Source: Montifringilla adamsi (lineage: Eukaryota; Chordata; Aves; Passeriformes; Passeridae). Taken from it: 64,000 nt of DNA. The DNA lies in assembly GCA_017590115.1 (NCBI GenBank), contig JAGGNK010007115.1, positions 1,845,967 through 1,909,966 on the forward strand. Direction: 5' to 3'. Below the pieces are notes generated by a model. The model was not told where the DNA came from. It saw only the letters and a list, made by a program, of their open reading frames with translations, and searched no databases. Shown here one piece after another: positions 1 through 13,090 of this stretch (its first letter is position 1; each line of letters begins with the position of its first letter). The position numbers were made by a program, and so were the translations under genes.

Positions 1-110
1 AGGATACACACAAAGGGCAGAACAATGCTCAGTCCCAACATCTGTGCATGGCAGACACTTCTTGGGATGTTGGGAAATTCCCTGTCTCAACATCTGTCCG
101 TGGCAGATAT

Positions 111-524
111 TCCATGTTCCATGGGCTCCGTGTGCTCCCTGTGCTCCATGGGCTCCACATGCTCCACATGTTCCATGTGGTCGATGGGCTCCATGTTCTC
201 CATGTGCTCCGTGGTCTCCACACGCTCCACATGTTCCATGTGCTCCATGTGCTCCATGGTCTCCACATGCTCCACGTGTTCCATGTGCTCCATGTGCTCC
301 ATGGTCTCCACACGCTCCACATGTTCCAAGTGCTCCATGTTCTCCATGGTTTCCATGTGCTCCACAGTCTCTGTGTGTTCCATGTGTTCCATGTGCTCCG
401 TGGTCTCCACACGCTCCACATGTTCCATGTGCTCCACGTTCCCCATGTGTTCCATGTGTTCCATGTGCTCCCTGGTCTCCACACGCTCCACATGTTCCAT
501 GTGCTCCACATTCCCCATGGGCTC
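111..524. repeat. Minisatellite built on TCCATGTGCTCC-like units
   Basis: Tandem array of short CTCCATG/CTCCACA words arranged in a larger unit, with a 45-base spacing visible near 211, 256 and 301 and a looser spacing later (near 400 and 472). Because unit lengths are multiples of three, several frames on both strands stay open and give Met/Cys/Ser or His/Val/Glu repeats. These look like products of the repeat and not proteins. Confidence 0.9.
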
Positions 525-3500
525 TGGCAGAGGGGGCAGGGCTGAGCCCCTGGGGCTCTGGGGTTTATTTGATGCCCCCTGAGCTGTCGGGGGGTGTGGG
601 GCTGTATCAAAGCCAGGCTTAGTGTGGGCTCAGACTGAGGGGGCCAGGCAGGGGTTAAGTGAAGCCTGAGGGCTCCAGCAGTTCAGGGCTGAGCCTTTCC
701 CTGCCAGCAAATCCCACTTCAGAAAGATTCCCCCCACACAGACAACTTTTGGCCCTGGCGATGGGTTTGCCATGAAATCCCCAGACCAGGTGAGTTCTAC
801 CTGCTTGAAGTTCTCCTCTGAGTGCTCCGGGGCTATGAGGGTCACCAGGGAGGGTCACTCCTTCCCTCAGAAGGATCCAGGCACATCCCAGGAATCTGCT
901 GTGGGATTTCTCAAGCCAAACCATTATTTCATGATTTTTTTGGCTATTTCCTCCCCCTGCCAGTGACAAGGAAACCAAATTACCAGTTGCAGGACCATTT
1001 TCCACTCCTATTAGTGGTGGGAAACCTGGAAAAACTCTCCAGGCTTCCCAAAGCTGGGAACACCAGGAAAGGGAAGGGAATCAAGGTAATTGCAGTGTTG
1101 AGCAGGGCAGAAGTGGCACTGCAAAAAGTGTGGACAGCTGTGGGTGAACCCTGCAGTTCAATCACCCCGAGCAGGTAAACTCAACCAACTCCTCACCTGA
1201 ACGGTTCCTCCCTTTTCCAGCACCTGGAGGATCACAAACATCCCTTTATCTCCGGATTGTCTCATGTGGAATTGGCAGCTGGGCTGGCTCCAAACGCCTG
1301 TGCGAAGTTGGAATTCCTGAAAGACTTTTCAAGGGGTGAGCGCTGCATTCCACGGTCTGGCAGCACCCCCAACCCCGCTCCTGGAGCAGGAGACAAAAGG
1401 GAATGAGGCTTGGAGAGCGAGTTCCCAACGAGATCCGTGGATGTGACACCCCTGTGGCTGGAAAACCCCACTCCTTTTCCTTTTAAAGGAGTTGGAGGAG
1501 CAAAAGAACGGGAATCTAGCCCAGCTTTCCTGCATATTCAAACAGCATTTCTCCCTCTAGGCCACGGGCTCGTGCGCAGGGAAGCAGAACAAAGGGAAAA
1601 CACAACTGCTGTGAACTGGGATGAACTTCCAGCCAAAGTTAGGAGAAGGAATTCCAGCTTTTGGGAGCTGCTTGGTGTGGTGTCCACTGGTCCTGACTCT
1701 TGGCCAGCTCAGCTTTACATGGACTTATAGTCAATAAATTCCTACCCTGAATTCCTGGTGGGCTCTGGTGCCAGTTTGGAAAGGGTGGTGGAGCTGGTAG
1801 GACACTCCTATGTCCAGCTGTTCCTGGCTTTGGAATCTGTCTGGAATAAGGTTTGTCATCCACATGCTGTCACCTGGGATCGAGGTGAAGGTGCCTCCAA
1901 CAGGGAATGTTTGGTTTCTCCCAGGGCAAACACAGAAATTCCATGCAAATACTGCTCCAGACAGTAAAATTCTGAGGAAACAGAGCTGGACTTAATCCTT
2001 AATCAACATTCCTGCTCGTGTGGAGAAGGATGTCCCAAGGGAATTTCCTATAATCTCAGTAAGAAACAGCCCTGAGCTCCAGAGCTTGGTTTCCTACACG
2101 GATTTCTTGCCCTTCTGAGGCTTTGGTGTCTCAGGAGATGCAAACTCTGCCTTCATTTTGCTCCCTGATGAAGCACCTGCACTAATTGGATTTTCTGGCT
2201 CTTAGAGGGATTTTTGAGGAGTGCTGCATTGGGATCTTGCTCTGGGAAGTCAGGAAGCAGCTCTGGAGCAGGGAAAGCTTGGCAGAAGTGGCTGTGAGCT
2301 TCCCAAAAGCTGGGATAGAGATGCTGGGCAGTGTGTGGATCTTCGCCTGCTGCTGGAAGCCAGGGAGAGACTGGAAAACTCCTGGAATTGGGATCCTCGG
2401 GTGCTTTTTCATCACCCACAAGGCTCTGGGCACAGCCGTGAGATGCGGGATCGGCACATCCATGGGGGGAAAAATCCCTCTTGGAGCTGCAGAAGCTTCC
2501 AGCATCTTTGCTAAGCCAGGGCTAGCAGCCATGGAAAACGTTTGGAGAGATTTCCCACTTTCCTTCCACCTGTTTGCCTCTTTGGCCCCGGTAGGGTGAG
2601 AAGTCTCCGTGCGTGCTGTTGGATTTATGGAATTTTGGTGGTTCACGTGCAATCCCAGGACACTGAGGAGAGTCTAGAGTGCACAACCCCCTAACAGGGC
2701 TCTTCCTGCCACCTCTGCTCCGTGGGAGGCCCAGTCCATCCCCATCCCTGCCCCGTGGCCCCATCCCAGTGGCGGATCGGCGTTCCGCATCCCGAGGATC
2801 CCGGCCCGCTCCGTGCTTGTTGTTCCTCCCAAACCACCCAGACTGCAGACAGATGTCCTCCCTCAGATCCAGCTGTTCCGGGGGAGGGAATTGCAGCTCC
2901 CAGCTGTTTGTCCCTCCTCCCCTGCCAGCGGGGCCGCCGGGGTCAGCGCTCCCTCATCCATCTCTGTCTGGAGAGTTCCGTTAGCACGGACCTGCTGCTC
3001 ATTCCCTCTTGGAATTCAGCTTGCATTTGTCCGAAGGAGCTGGGGCAGAAAGAACCTTGGGAAAACTCCTTCCCTCTTCCCAATATCAGCATCCTGCAGG
3101 ACAGGAGCGGGCTGACACCACTGAGCTTCCTGGCACATCCTTTTGGTGCCAAAAATTCCTTGGAGTGACTCGTTGTGGATCAGAATTTCTGCTGATCCCT
3201 CCCTCCCTCTGTCCAGTCTTTTCCTGCATTCCCATCCCAAGGGAAGCTCAGGGAAGTGGATCCTGGGCCATGAGCCTGCAGATTCTTAGGATTAATCCCA
3301 TCCTGCCCTCTCCTTGGTCAAGGCAGGGATCCTCCCTCTCCTGGCTTTTCCCTGCTCTGTAAAACAGGGATGACGATCCCAACTTTTCCCACCTCCCTCG
3401 AGGATTATTGGATAATGCTTTGAAAACACTGAGGGGGATGAAAGACAAATTTTTGGAAAATCCAAACAATCCCAGCCCTCTTCAAGAGTGGGATTTGTGA

Positions 3501-6500
3501 CTCCCAGCAAAGCAAATGTGATTCCGAACAAAGCAGGAGCCACTAAAATCTTGGGGAATTTGTGTGAGTGCATCCAAGTGGGCAGGAAGAGCAGTCTGAG
3601 CTCAGCTTAACTTGATTCATGTAGGTTTTGACTCAGATTAGCTGAGCTTAAAGGGAACAAGGCTGCTATTTCTGCTCCTGATTCCTAAGTTTGGGTGGGA
3701 TTTTTTCCCTGCTTTTTTACTCTCCCACTTTTCCTTCCTCAAACGACTTCTCCTGGATCCTCATTACATTCTGGAAGCTTTGGGTGTTTGCTGGTTTTCA
3801 TCTCCAGCCCCAAAGTGTGGCTCATCTTCCTTTATTTCAAACCAAAAGTCAAATTTAGGGAAAAATTCCCTGTTTCCCCCTTTTGTTTTTATTTTTTTCC
3901 AGATGTGCACAATGCATTCCCCCTGTGGAAAAGCAACAGCACATCTGGAGAGTGTTTTCCAAGGAATTATCAGAACAGTGTCCTCAGCTTCATATTTTTA
4001 TGTGCCACACATTAAAAATCACTGAGGGAAGGAGTGAACCCATGAGAAATATTTTTAAAAAGCAGCAAATTAAAAAAAATTAAATATATATTATATCTAT
4101 AATTATTATATAGATAATGATTATATTAAAAAATGAAGCAGAGTTTCCATTTGGGAAGGATGGGAACTGGATTTTCTGGAGGAGTTTGCAGTTGGAAAAG
4201 CTGTGATTTGATGATTTATTCCTGATTTTTTTCCCTGGGAGTGTCCTCAAGGAGGAGGGAAACATTTGGGAGCAAAGGAGATCCCAAATGTTTTAGGCTG
4301 GGCTGAGTATCCCGGGGAAAAGCAGAGCCTGGATGTACAGGGACTGGGATTTTTCCTTGCTGCTGAGATTCCAGGTCTTACAGATCCTCTGGGAACGGAT
4401 CTTGGGAAAATCTTGGTGATTTCAGAAGTTGTTAAACTTCAAACATTTTTGGGAATTGTGTAGAAGGGCTTTGACACTCAAAATGTGATTTACGGATCCC
4501 GGCTGTCCACGGAAGGGATGCAGGGATAGTCTGGAGGCACATGGACGCACATTTTGGGACACTCCAAGCATGGAGGTGCTGTTCCAGACAGAAAAACAAT
4601 TCCTGAAGAGCCCAAACAAGCAATAAACTCCCAAAAAAAATGCTCTCAGTAAATAAATCTTGACCCCAAATCTGTTGCTTCCTGCCCTTCCTTTCCATGC
4701 ATCCCTTGATGAGCTGCACTTGGCAGGTTCAAAAGCACCTGAATTCCTTTATGGGCTCGTTCCAAGGGGATATAAAGCATTCCCAGGAACCAATGGGAAG
4801 AAGGATCCTAAAAGCCATGGTGACAGCTGCATTCCAAAGACAGAGAGACAAAGGAATGGTAGAATAATCTGGAGTGAAATAAAGATTTTAATAGGAAAAC
4901 GAAGTCTTCGGAGAGTGAACATGATCCAAAGCAAACCAGACCTTTATTTGGGAATGTGGGAGAGGGAGGAAAAAAAAAAACCCTCTCATTTTTTCCCCCC
5001 TAAAGCAAATTGTTCCTCATGGAGCAGTTTCAGATTTGCTGTTAAATTATTAAACTCCTTCTCTGGGGAAAAGAGATCAAATAAACATCCAGCATTCCAT
5101 GGTTTTTGTGTTTCATAACCGAAGGAGGTTTGGGTGAGTGAAAAAGCAGCCTGGCTGTGGATAACCAGGCAATTGGAATAAAATCATCGGATGTTTGGGA
5201 ATGCTGAGGAGATGTGGAGCCCTCGAGAAATCAACAGCTTAAAACAACAGGGGAAAAAAAATCATTGTTTGGATCTGGAGGCCAAGATTTTCCCAGTCTG
5301 GACGAAGTTGTGTCCCAACACGTTGGATGGAGGCAGTGGGGCATTTGTCTGTGCCAGAGAAAGGATAAAAGGGACAAAAAGATAGGAATGGATCCAGGAT
5401 TAGATCGTGGATCAGAGCAGGTTTAGCTGGACACGTGGGAAGGAAGAGCCAAGGAAAGAGAGTCCAGAAGGAATGGGATCCTCCAGACAAGCTCTGAGGG
5501 ATAGGGTGGAAAATCCCCCAGGGCCAAGAGCTGGAGGAAAACCCTCTGGCACTCAGGGATGGCAGATATTCCATGGATGGGAGCTATTCCATGCCATAAT
5601 CCCAGCATCCTCACTCTTTTCCCAGTCTAAATTGGCTCTTCCCAATCTCATTTCCATGCCTGGAGTTTGCCAGTCTTGGAAGTCAGGGAGAAGGTCCTGG
5701 AGTGGGTGCTGAGGTAAGCCATCCATGCAGGTGGAATTCCTGCTCCAGGAATGGGGGACAGGTGAGGGAAAGATGGATGTTTGGGAAAATAGCTGTTTGG
5801 GAACAGCTCTTTTCCCACTTCTTTTTCACCTGGAATTAGGTCTGGATGTCTCCACACGAAAATCAGGCACAGGAGAGCTTTGAGATCTCAATCTTGGCAG
5901 GTTTTCTTTATCAGAAGCCATCCCAAAGCAGAGATTCCCTGATTTCACCATCCCAGGATTTCCTTCCTGATGGCTTAGTCAGATCTGTGCAAATCCATAG
6001 GAATTTGGGGTTTTCTGGATACTTTCCTGAAGGAAGATGCAATCCCACATCGTTGGAAATTTGCTTTTTCAAATAGGATTTGGATGTTTAGCCTGATTTC
6101 CATCAGCAACAGGAACAAATTTTCCTGGATCTTGATGGAATCTACCCCCAAAATAATGGAGTTAGAATGTGGGAAATTTAGGTTTTTCTCTTCAAACAGA
6201 GGAAATTTCATTCCTTCTGCTGGTCCAGAGGATCCATCAATCCATATCTTTTTAGGGAAAAACCTTTCCCAAGCTGTCCACACTCCAGGATTTTATGGTT
6301 TTCCTCTTTAACTCTCAGGTGAGTCAGGGTCAGCACCAGCACTTGGCCAATTTGGAATAAATTTTCCACAAAATTCCCTTTCTCCTTTGTTTTCCACAAT
6401 CAGGAAATTCTCTTTTCATGGCTATGCAACCAGGAAAAGGAAACACAGAGGGGAAAAACCATTGATCTGGAAGGAATCTTTGAGTTTGAGTTCTGGCTCC

Positions 6501-7540
6501 CCAAATATTGAGATAAAAATCAGGGAAATGGGATGGAAAAGGAAATTTTCCACGGCTCGTAGGCTGAGTCGAACAGATTGTGTGCAAAGTCCTGGGATGA
6601 AGCAGCACTTTTCGATCTGGAATCAATCCTGGCAGGAAGTGGAAACATTTGCCGTGGAGTGGGAAACAACACATGGTTGTTGCATTATATTTACCCAATA
6701 AAGTCCCCTTTTTTTTCATGTAGGATGGTAAAAAAAACAGCATTTAATAAAAGAAGGATGCTGGGAATGCTTTTCCAGTTAAGCAGGGAGAGATGAGGAA
6801 TATTTTTTTCCATTTTCTCAGGATTTTACCAGGTAGGGAATGATCCTTCCACAATCTGGAAAAATAAACAAATGTTGAAAAAAATAAACAAATATCTTTG
6901 ATTTTCGCTTGATGATGTTGAGGACAAATATATCTCCTGTATCCAGCTTCCAAATCATTCCATCTGCCATTCCCATGGAGGAGAGAGCCCCTGGACACCT
7001 TGGAGCTGAACGCTCCCCAGTGCTCCCCGCTGCCAGGCTGGGGGAGAAGCGCTCGGGAAGCCGGGCTGAATTCCCGGCTTTGATTGCCACGTGTGTGGGA
7101 TGTCACAGGAGGAGCGTGGGCAGGGAAGCGATGGAAGGAGCGCTCCCACCTCCACACGGCATTTGGGGAGGAATCAGACCCTGCCTGGAAGGAGAAGGAG
7201 CCGCTGGCGAGGTTTGGGGTTGTGTAACGGGATGGAAGCGCGCGGGGGGCGGCACGCGGGATGTGTCACCTCCTGCCCCCACGCAGGGCTCCAGGTGAGG
7301 ATCCTGCTGGCTGTGGGCTGATCCAGGAGGGGTGGCGGCTTCCCGTTGGATGCGGTCACGGCACAGGGTCCGGCTGGTGAACTGGTCCACGGTGCAGGAA
7401 GGTTTTCCGTGCAAACCTCAGGAATTGTCTCTGTGAAGGTGCCTTTAGGAGCACAAAGTGTGGCTGGAGCTCTGCCTGAGCTTCTCCTTCGCTGGGTGGG
7501 AGGGCAGCTGATGAGCCCACTTGTCCAGGGGTTTGGAATC
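525..7540. other. Gene-free interval, no recognisable genes
   Basis: No open frame here resembles a known protein or carries paired splice sites with coding character. Frames up to about 150 codons are scattered, overlap on both strands and are rich in the local words GGAAT and ATTCC. There is a short AT-only stretch near 4070-4135, a GC-richer patch at 2700-2960 and a CpG-richer patch at 6990-7300. The CACNA1H gene expected on this side of the locus was looked for and not recognised. Confidence 0.6.
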
Positions 7541-7790
7541 CCAGAATCCCAGAACCCCTGAGGTTGGAAAAGCCCTCCAATGTCATTAAGTCCAAGCTGT
7601 CCCCAGCTCAGAGCACTGAGTGCCACATCCAGGAATTCCTTGGACATCTCCAGGGTTGGAGACTCCAAACCTTGTTGGGCAATTCCAAAGCCTGACCACC
7701 CTTTCCATGGAGAAATTCCTCTTGATGTCCAACCTGAGCCTCCCCTGGCACAGCTTGAGTCCCTGGATTTCTCAGACTTGTCAATGGGTG
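7540..7790 (-). mobile_element. CR1 LINE 3' fragment (antisense in window)
   Basis: Read on the + strand it begins with the reverse complement of a CR1 tail (GAGGTTGGAAAAGCCCTCCA) and continues through the familiar blocks for 'squeeze of short columns' such as AAATTCCTCTTGATGTCCAA and CCTCCCCTGGCACAGCTTGA. The element therefore reads 5' to 3' on the - strand. It is 5'-truncated, as most bird CR1 copies are, and has no coding potential left. Assignment is from memory of CR1 consensus words. Confidence 0.8.
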
Positions 7791-7860
7791 GAGGCTCTGC
7801 CAGGTCCTTCACACCTGGAGGGAATTTCCCAGGATGGGGACAGGGGAATGGAGGGGCTGT

Positions 7861-8290
7861 GGGTGACCCCTGGCACGACCATGGGAATGCCAAGGTCATC
7901 CAGTGCCACCCCTGCCATGGCAGGGACATCTTCCACTGTCCCAGGCTACTCCAATCCCCATCCAGCCTGGCCTTGGGCACTGCCAGGGATCCAGGGGCAG
8001 CCACAGCTGCTCTGGGAATCTGTGCCAGGGCCTCCTTACCCTCACAGGGAACAATTCCTGCCCAAGATCCCATCCATCCCTGCCCTTTGGCAGTGGGATG
8101 CCATTCCCTGAGTCCTATCCCTCCATTCCTTGTCCCAGGTCCCTCTCCATCTCTCCTGGAGCCCCTTTAGGCTCTGGAAAAAGGGCTGTAACATCTCCCT
8201 GGAGCCTTCTCCAGGCTGCATCATCCCAGTTTTCCCAGCCTGGCTCCAGAGCAGAGGGGCTCCAATCCTCTCATCCCCTTCCCAGCTCCC
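7861..8290 (-). mobile_element. CR1 LINE 3' fragment, second subfamily
   Basis: Starts near CAAGGTCATCCAGTGCCACC and runs through CCATGGCAGGGACATCTTCC, CATCCAGCCTGGCCTTGGGC and a stretch near 8200 corresponding to CCTGGAGCCTTCTCCAGGCT, which are conserved blocks of the CR1 3' region in antisense. It lies next to another CR1 piece of different sequence, so the two are probably separate insertions and not one element. The large open frames crossing it on both strands are incidental. Confidence 0.85.
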
Positions 8291-9445
8291 ACAAGGGCTC
8301 TCCAGTGATGGAAATGTTTCCATTTCCAGGGAAACAGCACCAATTCCTTAATTATTACTGCTCAGAGTTGGTTTCCACAGAAACATTTCGAACCCTGAAC
8401 CTGGAGGATTTTCTTCCCTCAGCTCTCCCTTATCCCATTCCTGACAGGAATTATCCCAACCCAGAGCAGACCTTCCCAGTGTCCTGAACATTTCCCAACC
8501 AGGTAAATCAGGCTGGGAAAAGGCTCAGGATTTAAACCAAGAGGACACTTGTGCTTATTCCTCATCATTTTTAACCTTTGCCTGTTGGAAAACCTCTCTG
8601 TGGTTGTCTGGGAAGGGAGAGACAACTGGAGACCAGGAAAAAACAACTTTCCTTTTCTCGGAGTGCCTGCAGCTGTCAGCTGAACCCATTCCTGCCCTCT
8701 CCAGAACAACAGCTGGAGCAGCCAAAAATGGGATGCTGGGCATGAAGCAGATCTCCTGCAGGGATCATTTACAGCCAGCACCTCGCAGATGCCACTTCCG
8801 TTAAAAAACATAAACTGGGCAGGAAAAAAACACCCCACAGATGGAAAAATTATTTGCCTGACATTGGGAATTCTTGTTGTTACATGACCCCCACCATGTG
8901 TTGCGCTGGAAAAGGCGGGAGGGGAAGAAAATGGAAACTGGAGGAAGGAAAAATTCTCCGTGAATTCGCTTTTCACCTGTTGTCTCAGGCTGGGGTGTCT
9001 GGGGATGTCTGTGCTGTGGGGGCAAGATGGGGCCACTGGTTTGGCTCCAAGGATTCTCTTCCCCAGAAATATTTCCAAAAGGATGGAAATTTCTCGCCAG
9101 AAATTGGGGGTTTTTTTATTTGTTGGCTTGTGGAGTGGTGAAATTGGGTGTTCTTCCCTAGAAAATCCCATTCCAGCTCAAGTTGGAGTGAAGGAAAATT
9201 TGATAATGGGCTCTGATCTGTTTGTTCCTGATTACCCAGGGAATGTGTGGCTGGAGAATGGGATGGGAGGGAATAGAGGGATGGAACAGAAATCCTGGCA
9301 CAGGGAGGTTCCTGTGGGCCACACACCTCACTCCTTCCTGGCTGCATCCACACCTTGTGATACCAAAATCCTGAGGCATGCAAAGCCATGGAGCTGGGAT
9401 GTGGGGAACCTGCATGGATGAAGCATCAGGAAAAGCTTGGATATC
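8291..9445. other. Gene-free interval between CR1 pieces
   Basis: No coding exon, RNA gene or clear repeat was recognised. A - strand frame of about 250 codons (9171-8419) crosses the interval, but it has no recognisable domain and no coding-like composition. Confidence 0.5.
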
Positions 9446-9449
9446 ACAG

Positions 9450-9640
9450 AAAGGCTCTGTGGTGGGGCACTGAACAGGATGCCATGGAACGGTCACATTC
9501 CCAAGGCTCCAGGAGCCTCTGGACAACACTCTCAGGCACAGGGTGGGATGGTTGGGGTATCCTGGGCAGGGCCAGGAGCTGGATTTGATGATTCCGATCC
9601 CTTCCAGCTCAGGATATCCTGTGATTCCATGAAAACATCC
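9450..9640 (+). mobile_element. CR1 LINE 3' end (sense)
   Basis: Ends with TTCCAGCTCAGGATATCCTG then TGATTCCATG, matching the terminal CR1 words (CAACTCAGGATATTCTGTGA, then ATTCTATG). Upstream text including CTCTCAGGCACAGGGTGGGA and GCAGGGCCAGGAGCTGGATT fits the same subfamily. The sense orientation is +, and a minisatellite starts about 60 bases beyond the tail. Confidence 0.85.
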
Positions 9641-9689
9641 CTCCCATCAAAGGAATCATCAGCCCTTTTCCCTGCTGTGGAGATATCCG

Positions 9690-10065
9690 TGAGATTTGGG
9701 GAGATATCCATGTAATTCATGAAGACATCAATGTAATTTGTGAATATATCAATGTCATTTGTGAAGATATCAATAGAATCTGTGAAAACATCAATGTAAT
9801 TCATGAAGACATCAATGTAATTTGTGAATATATCAATGTCATTTGTGAGGATATCAATAGAATATGTGAAAACATCAATGTAATTTATGAATATATCAAT
9901 GTAATTTGTGAATATATAAATGTAATTTGGGAAGATATCAATAGATTTATGAAAACATTCCACGTAATTTGTGAATATATCAATGTAATTTATGAATATA
10001 TCAATGTAATTTGTGAATATATCAATGTAATTTAGGAAGATATCAATAGAATTGTGAAAATTCCA
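9690..10065. repeat. 21-base AT-rich minisatellite
   Basis: About 18 variants of a 21-base unit containing ATATCAATGTAATTTGTGAA, with changes such as AATAGAATC and GAAGACATC. The unit is a multiple of three, which keeps a - strand frame open (Ile-Asp-Ile-Phe-Thr-Asn-type repeats), but there is no other sign of coding. Its start is just downstream of a CR1 3' end. Confidence 0.9.
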
Positions 10066-10454
10066 CTATGAACTGTCAATATCCCGGAGAAAACATTCCC
10101 AGGATTTCTCCTCCGATGCTTCCCAGGTCCAAAGTTCCTGCAAACACTGATTAGTTCCAGCCCTGCAGCTGATTAATCACTGCCTCCCCTCCGTGCTGCA
10201 GCTCTTGTCAACATTTCAGGGCTTTGTCCGGGGCTGACTTCCAGCATCATCCACTTAATCCGAGCTGCTCCCTCCCCACACACAGCTCATCCCTGGAGCC
10301 TCCACCTTGGGCTGGAGCCTCTCCCAGCTCCAGCAGTGAGAGCAGAGTGGCCAAAAAGTGGGGACAAAGTGGGGACAGGAGCACGGTGGGGACAGAGGTG
10401 GGGAGGAGATGGTGGGGCTTTGAGGGGAGATGGAGGCAGAGCCTTCCCAGGTAG

Positions 10455-10670
10455 GGTGAAATGGGAAGAGAGAGGGGAAAAGAGGGGGAAAGAGGAAGAA
10501 AGAAGAGAAAAGAGGGGGGAAAAGAGGGAAAAATAGAAGAAAAGAGGGGGAAAGAAGGGGGGAAAAGGGGAAAGGAAGGGAAAAAGAGGGGGAAAAGAGG
10601 GAGAAAATAGGAGGAAAGAGGAGAAAAGAGAAAAAAATAGAAGGAAAGAGGGGAAAAGAGGGGAAAATTC
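10455..10670. repeat. Polypurine tract (GGGGAAAAGA-like)
   Basis: Over about 200 bases the + strand is almost purely A and G, in words such as GAGGGGAAAAGAGGGGGAAA and GAAGAAAGAAGAG. It is a degenerate tandem array with some local mirror symmetry. The long Phe/Leu/Pro/Ser frames on the - strand come from this composition. Confidence 0.9.
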
Positions 10671-11264
10671 CTGGCACAGGGGCACAGGAAAAGTGCGGAT
10701 CCTCATCCTTGGAGCTCTTTGATGCTCATCCAGGTGAAGCCCTGGAATTTTCTCCTCAGCTTGTGCCTCTTTTGGGGCTGGGTTAGGGAGCTGCGGGGTC
10801 TCTTCAGACCCGTCCTAGTGTGACACAGGGCTTCGCAATTTCCCACAACATTCCAAAAACCTGGAAGCTCCAAAATGTGCATCCAAGCCTTGAGGACCAG
10901 GATGACAACCCTAGGATAGGGGAGACTTCCCTCACCTCCTCTTTGTCCTCCCCTTCCATCCACAGGAGCCTGGCATTAACCCCACTGCAATTTGGGGCTT
11001 TCTGGGTTGGAATTTCAGCATCACAGACCTGGATTCACTTCCCAAATCCTGCTGCTGCCCATCCATCCTGTCTCCCCCCTCACTCTGAACCCGGGGAGAT
11101 GCACAGCCCCACATCCCCTCCCTCCAGAGCTTCCCGGGGCTCTGGGGAAAGGCGGCGAGTGCGAGGGAGGAGGGAGCTTCTGCTTGGAACTTCAGCCTCC
11201 CCATTAGGAGCCAGCGGGAAGCATTTGCTGGTGGGAGAATGTTCCCGGTGACAGGTCCTAAAAT

Positions 11265-11480
11265 AATTGTGGAGGTGACATGAGTGAGCGACACCGATAA
11301 TGAACGCGAGTTGGTGGAGCTGCCATCATTTGCTGCACAGCTCTGTGGTCCCCAAGGAGGCTCTGCCGCCCCCGCCGGGCCTAATTTAAGAGAAAGTTTG
11401 GGAGTTTCACTTCACCCTGAGCGGAGCCGAGGTGCTCCAACTTTTCCCGTGCCTCTGGTGGAAGATAAACATTAACCCTT
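11265..11480. promoter_or_regulatory. Possible conserved non-coding element
   Basis: This stretch breaks from the local texture: it contains several CpGs (CGACACCGATAATGAACGCG), a CCTAATTTAAG motif and almost none of the GGAAT words found everywhere around it. There is no sustained open frame with coding character. That is weak compositional evidence only; orthologous alignment would decide. Confidence 0.25.
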
Positions 11481-12784
11481 GGCTGGTTGAGGGTTGGGAT
11501 TTGATTTCCAGCTATTTTTCAGCCCTGGGGGAAAGAGTAACTCCATGGTGATTCAGTGTCCCAAAAGATGTGCCCAGTGTGGTGTCCTCACCCATGGGGA
11601 TGATCCCAAAGGAGTTCACCCCTTTTTAGCAGGAGATCAGGGAGCATTTCCAGCACTGCAAGGAGCAAATGTCACTTCCAAAGGGTCCTTTTGCTGGTGA
11701 CTTTCAGAAGGATTTAGGATCAGGAAAGCTGATCGTGGCCGCAGGGCTGGAGTTTTGTCAGGATTTGGAGGTGTGTTTGTATACCCTTGGATTTTTTTTC
11801 CAGCTCTGGAAATATAGATTAAATGCTTTGGGAGGGACAAATCCCCTCTGGATTTGGAGCAGAGCTGGACCCTCTCTGTGCATAAATTGAGACTTTTGGG
11901 GTGTGATTGTTTAATTCAGAGGTGGCACCTGATGCTGGGCTGAGATGATCCCAACCTCACCCAGTCTGGGAATCGCCCATATTTTGGGCTGGAAGCCATG
12001 AGGGATTTGGGCTGTGGGTCCAAACTTCCATCCTGGAGCCTTTGGGAAGCTCAGGATACCAAGGGATGATTTGCTCCCTTATCACACACCGAGGAGAGAG
12101 GAATTCAGCTCCAAGTTCCTCTTGCACCAAATCCAGGTGATCATTTTTGTTCCTCCCATCAAATCTCCCAGGGAACCTCCACTTGTGCCTCCAGCAACAA
12201 GGATTTCTCATGATCCTGGGGAAAAAAACCTGACATTTTGCTGGAGAAATCAGCTGGATATTCAGGAGCATCCTTTTGGGTTTTTCTATGATTTTTATAT
12301 CCAGACAAGCACAGGGAGTTCCTGTTTGTGCCAATCCAACAAGGACACCCCATTCCCTCTCTCCTGACATTCCATGGCGCAGGTTAAAGAGAGGAGGGAA
12401 AGTTGGGATCAAGGGTGGGGAAGCAGCTGAAGGAGGGACACCAGGAGTGCAGGATTTGGAGAACATTTCTCCTGAGTTTTCGTCCTCAGTCCCTGAGATC
12501 CCTGGAGCTCCAAGTCCCTTCCATGGGATGTGTCCTCCCCTCTCCATATCCAAAATCTTCCCGCCCCCCCACTCAAATCCCTGCCAAATCCCAATTTCTG
12601 CTGGGATTACCCACATTCCAACCCCTCCAGAAGTATTAAAACTTCCCAGCATTATCATTCCAGATAATTTAGCTTTCCTCTAAATTAATTAAGTCACTAA
12701 TTTTCTGACCCTTTCCTTTTCATCTGGGAACTCGTGTTCTGGAGAGAATTCCAAACCCCCTCCTACTTTTCTTTCCTGCATGTT

Positions 12785-13090
12785 TCCTCCAGAGCATCCT
12801 AATTAATGATCGTCAGCTTCAACGCCTCCAGATTATTGCAAATGAGTGATGTGTCCTTAATTAATAACGTCTTAATCACGTTATCAACCTTTGCCATTGC
12901 CAGACAGACTGCACAGAGAGGATTCCTTCTTTTGGGAAGCTCTCCACAGAAATGATGGATGGCTTGGAAGGAATCCCTCTGTGTTTGACACGTGTTTTTC
13001 CCATGTTTATCCCAAACACCCCATTCCGAGATAACGTTATCAGCAAAGGCGTTATCAGGGTAGATTTCCTTCATTTATTACCTGCTCTAG
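12785..13090. promoter_or_regulatory. Possible conserved non-coding element with GATA palindrome
   Basis: A block rich in homeodomain-like TAAT sites (CTAATTAATGATCG, CCTTAATTAATAACG), a TTGCAAAT octamer-like site, and several GATAAC/GTTATC words. These include the perfect 12-base palindrome GATAACGTTATC at 13030-13041. Transposon homology was not seen. The motif clustering suggests an enhancer, but this is inference from composition. Confidence 0.35.

Noticed and set aside
25..622. Open frames of 143-193 codons on both strands (Met/Cys/Ser, His/Pro, Trp/Asn/Thr repeats)
   Set aside because: They are translations of one minisatellite with a unit divisible by three; every frame is open on both strands and none has any domain or start context.
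7174..8170. Open frames of 299 (- strand) and 196 (+ strand) codons
   Set aside because: They cross CR1 LINE tails and have no coding domain; CR1 3' tails often leave chance open frames.
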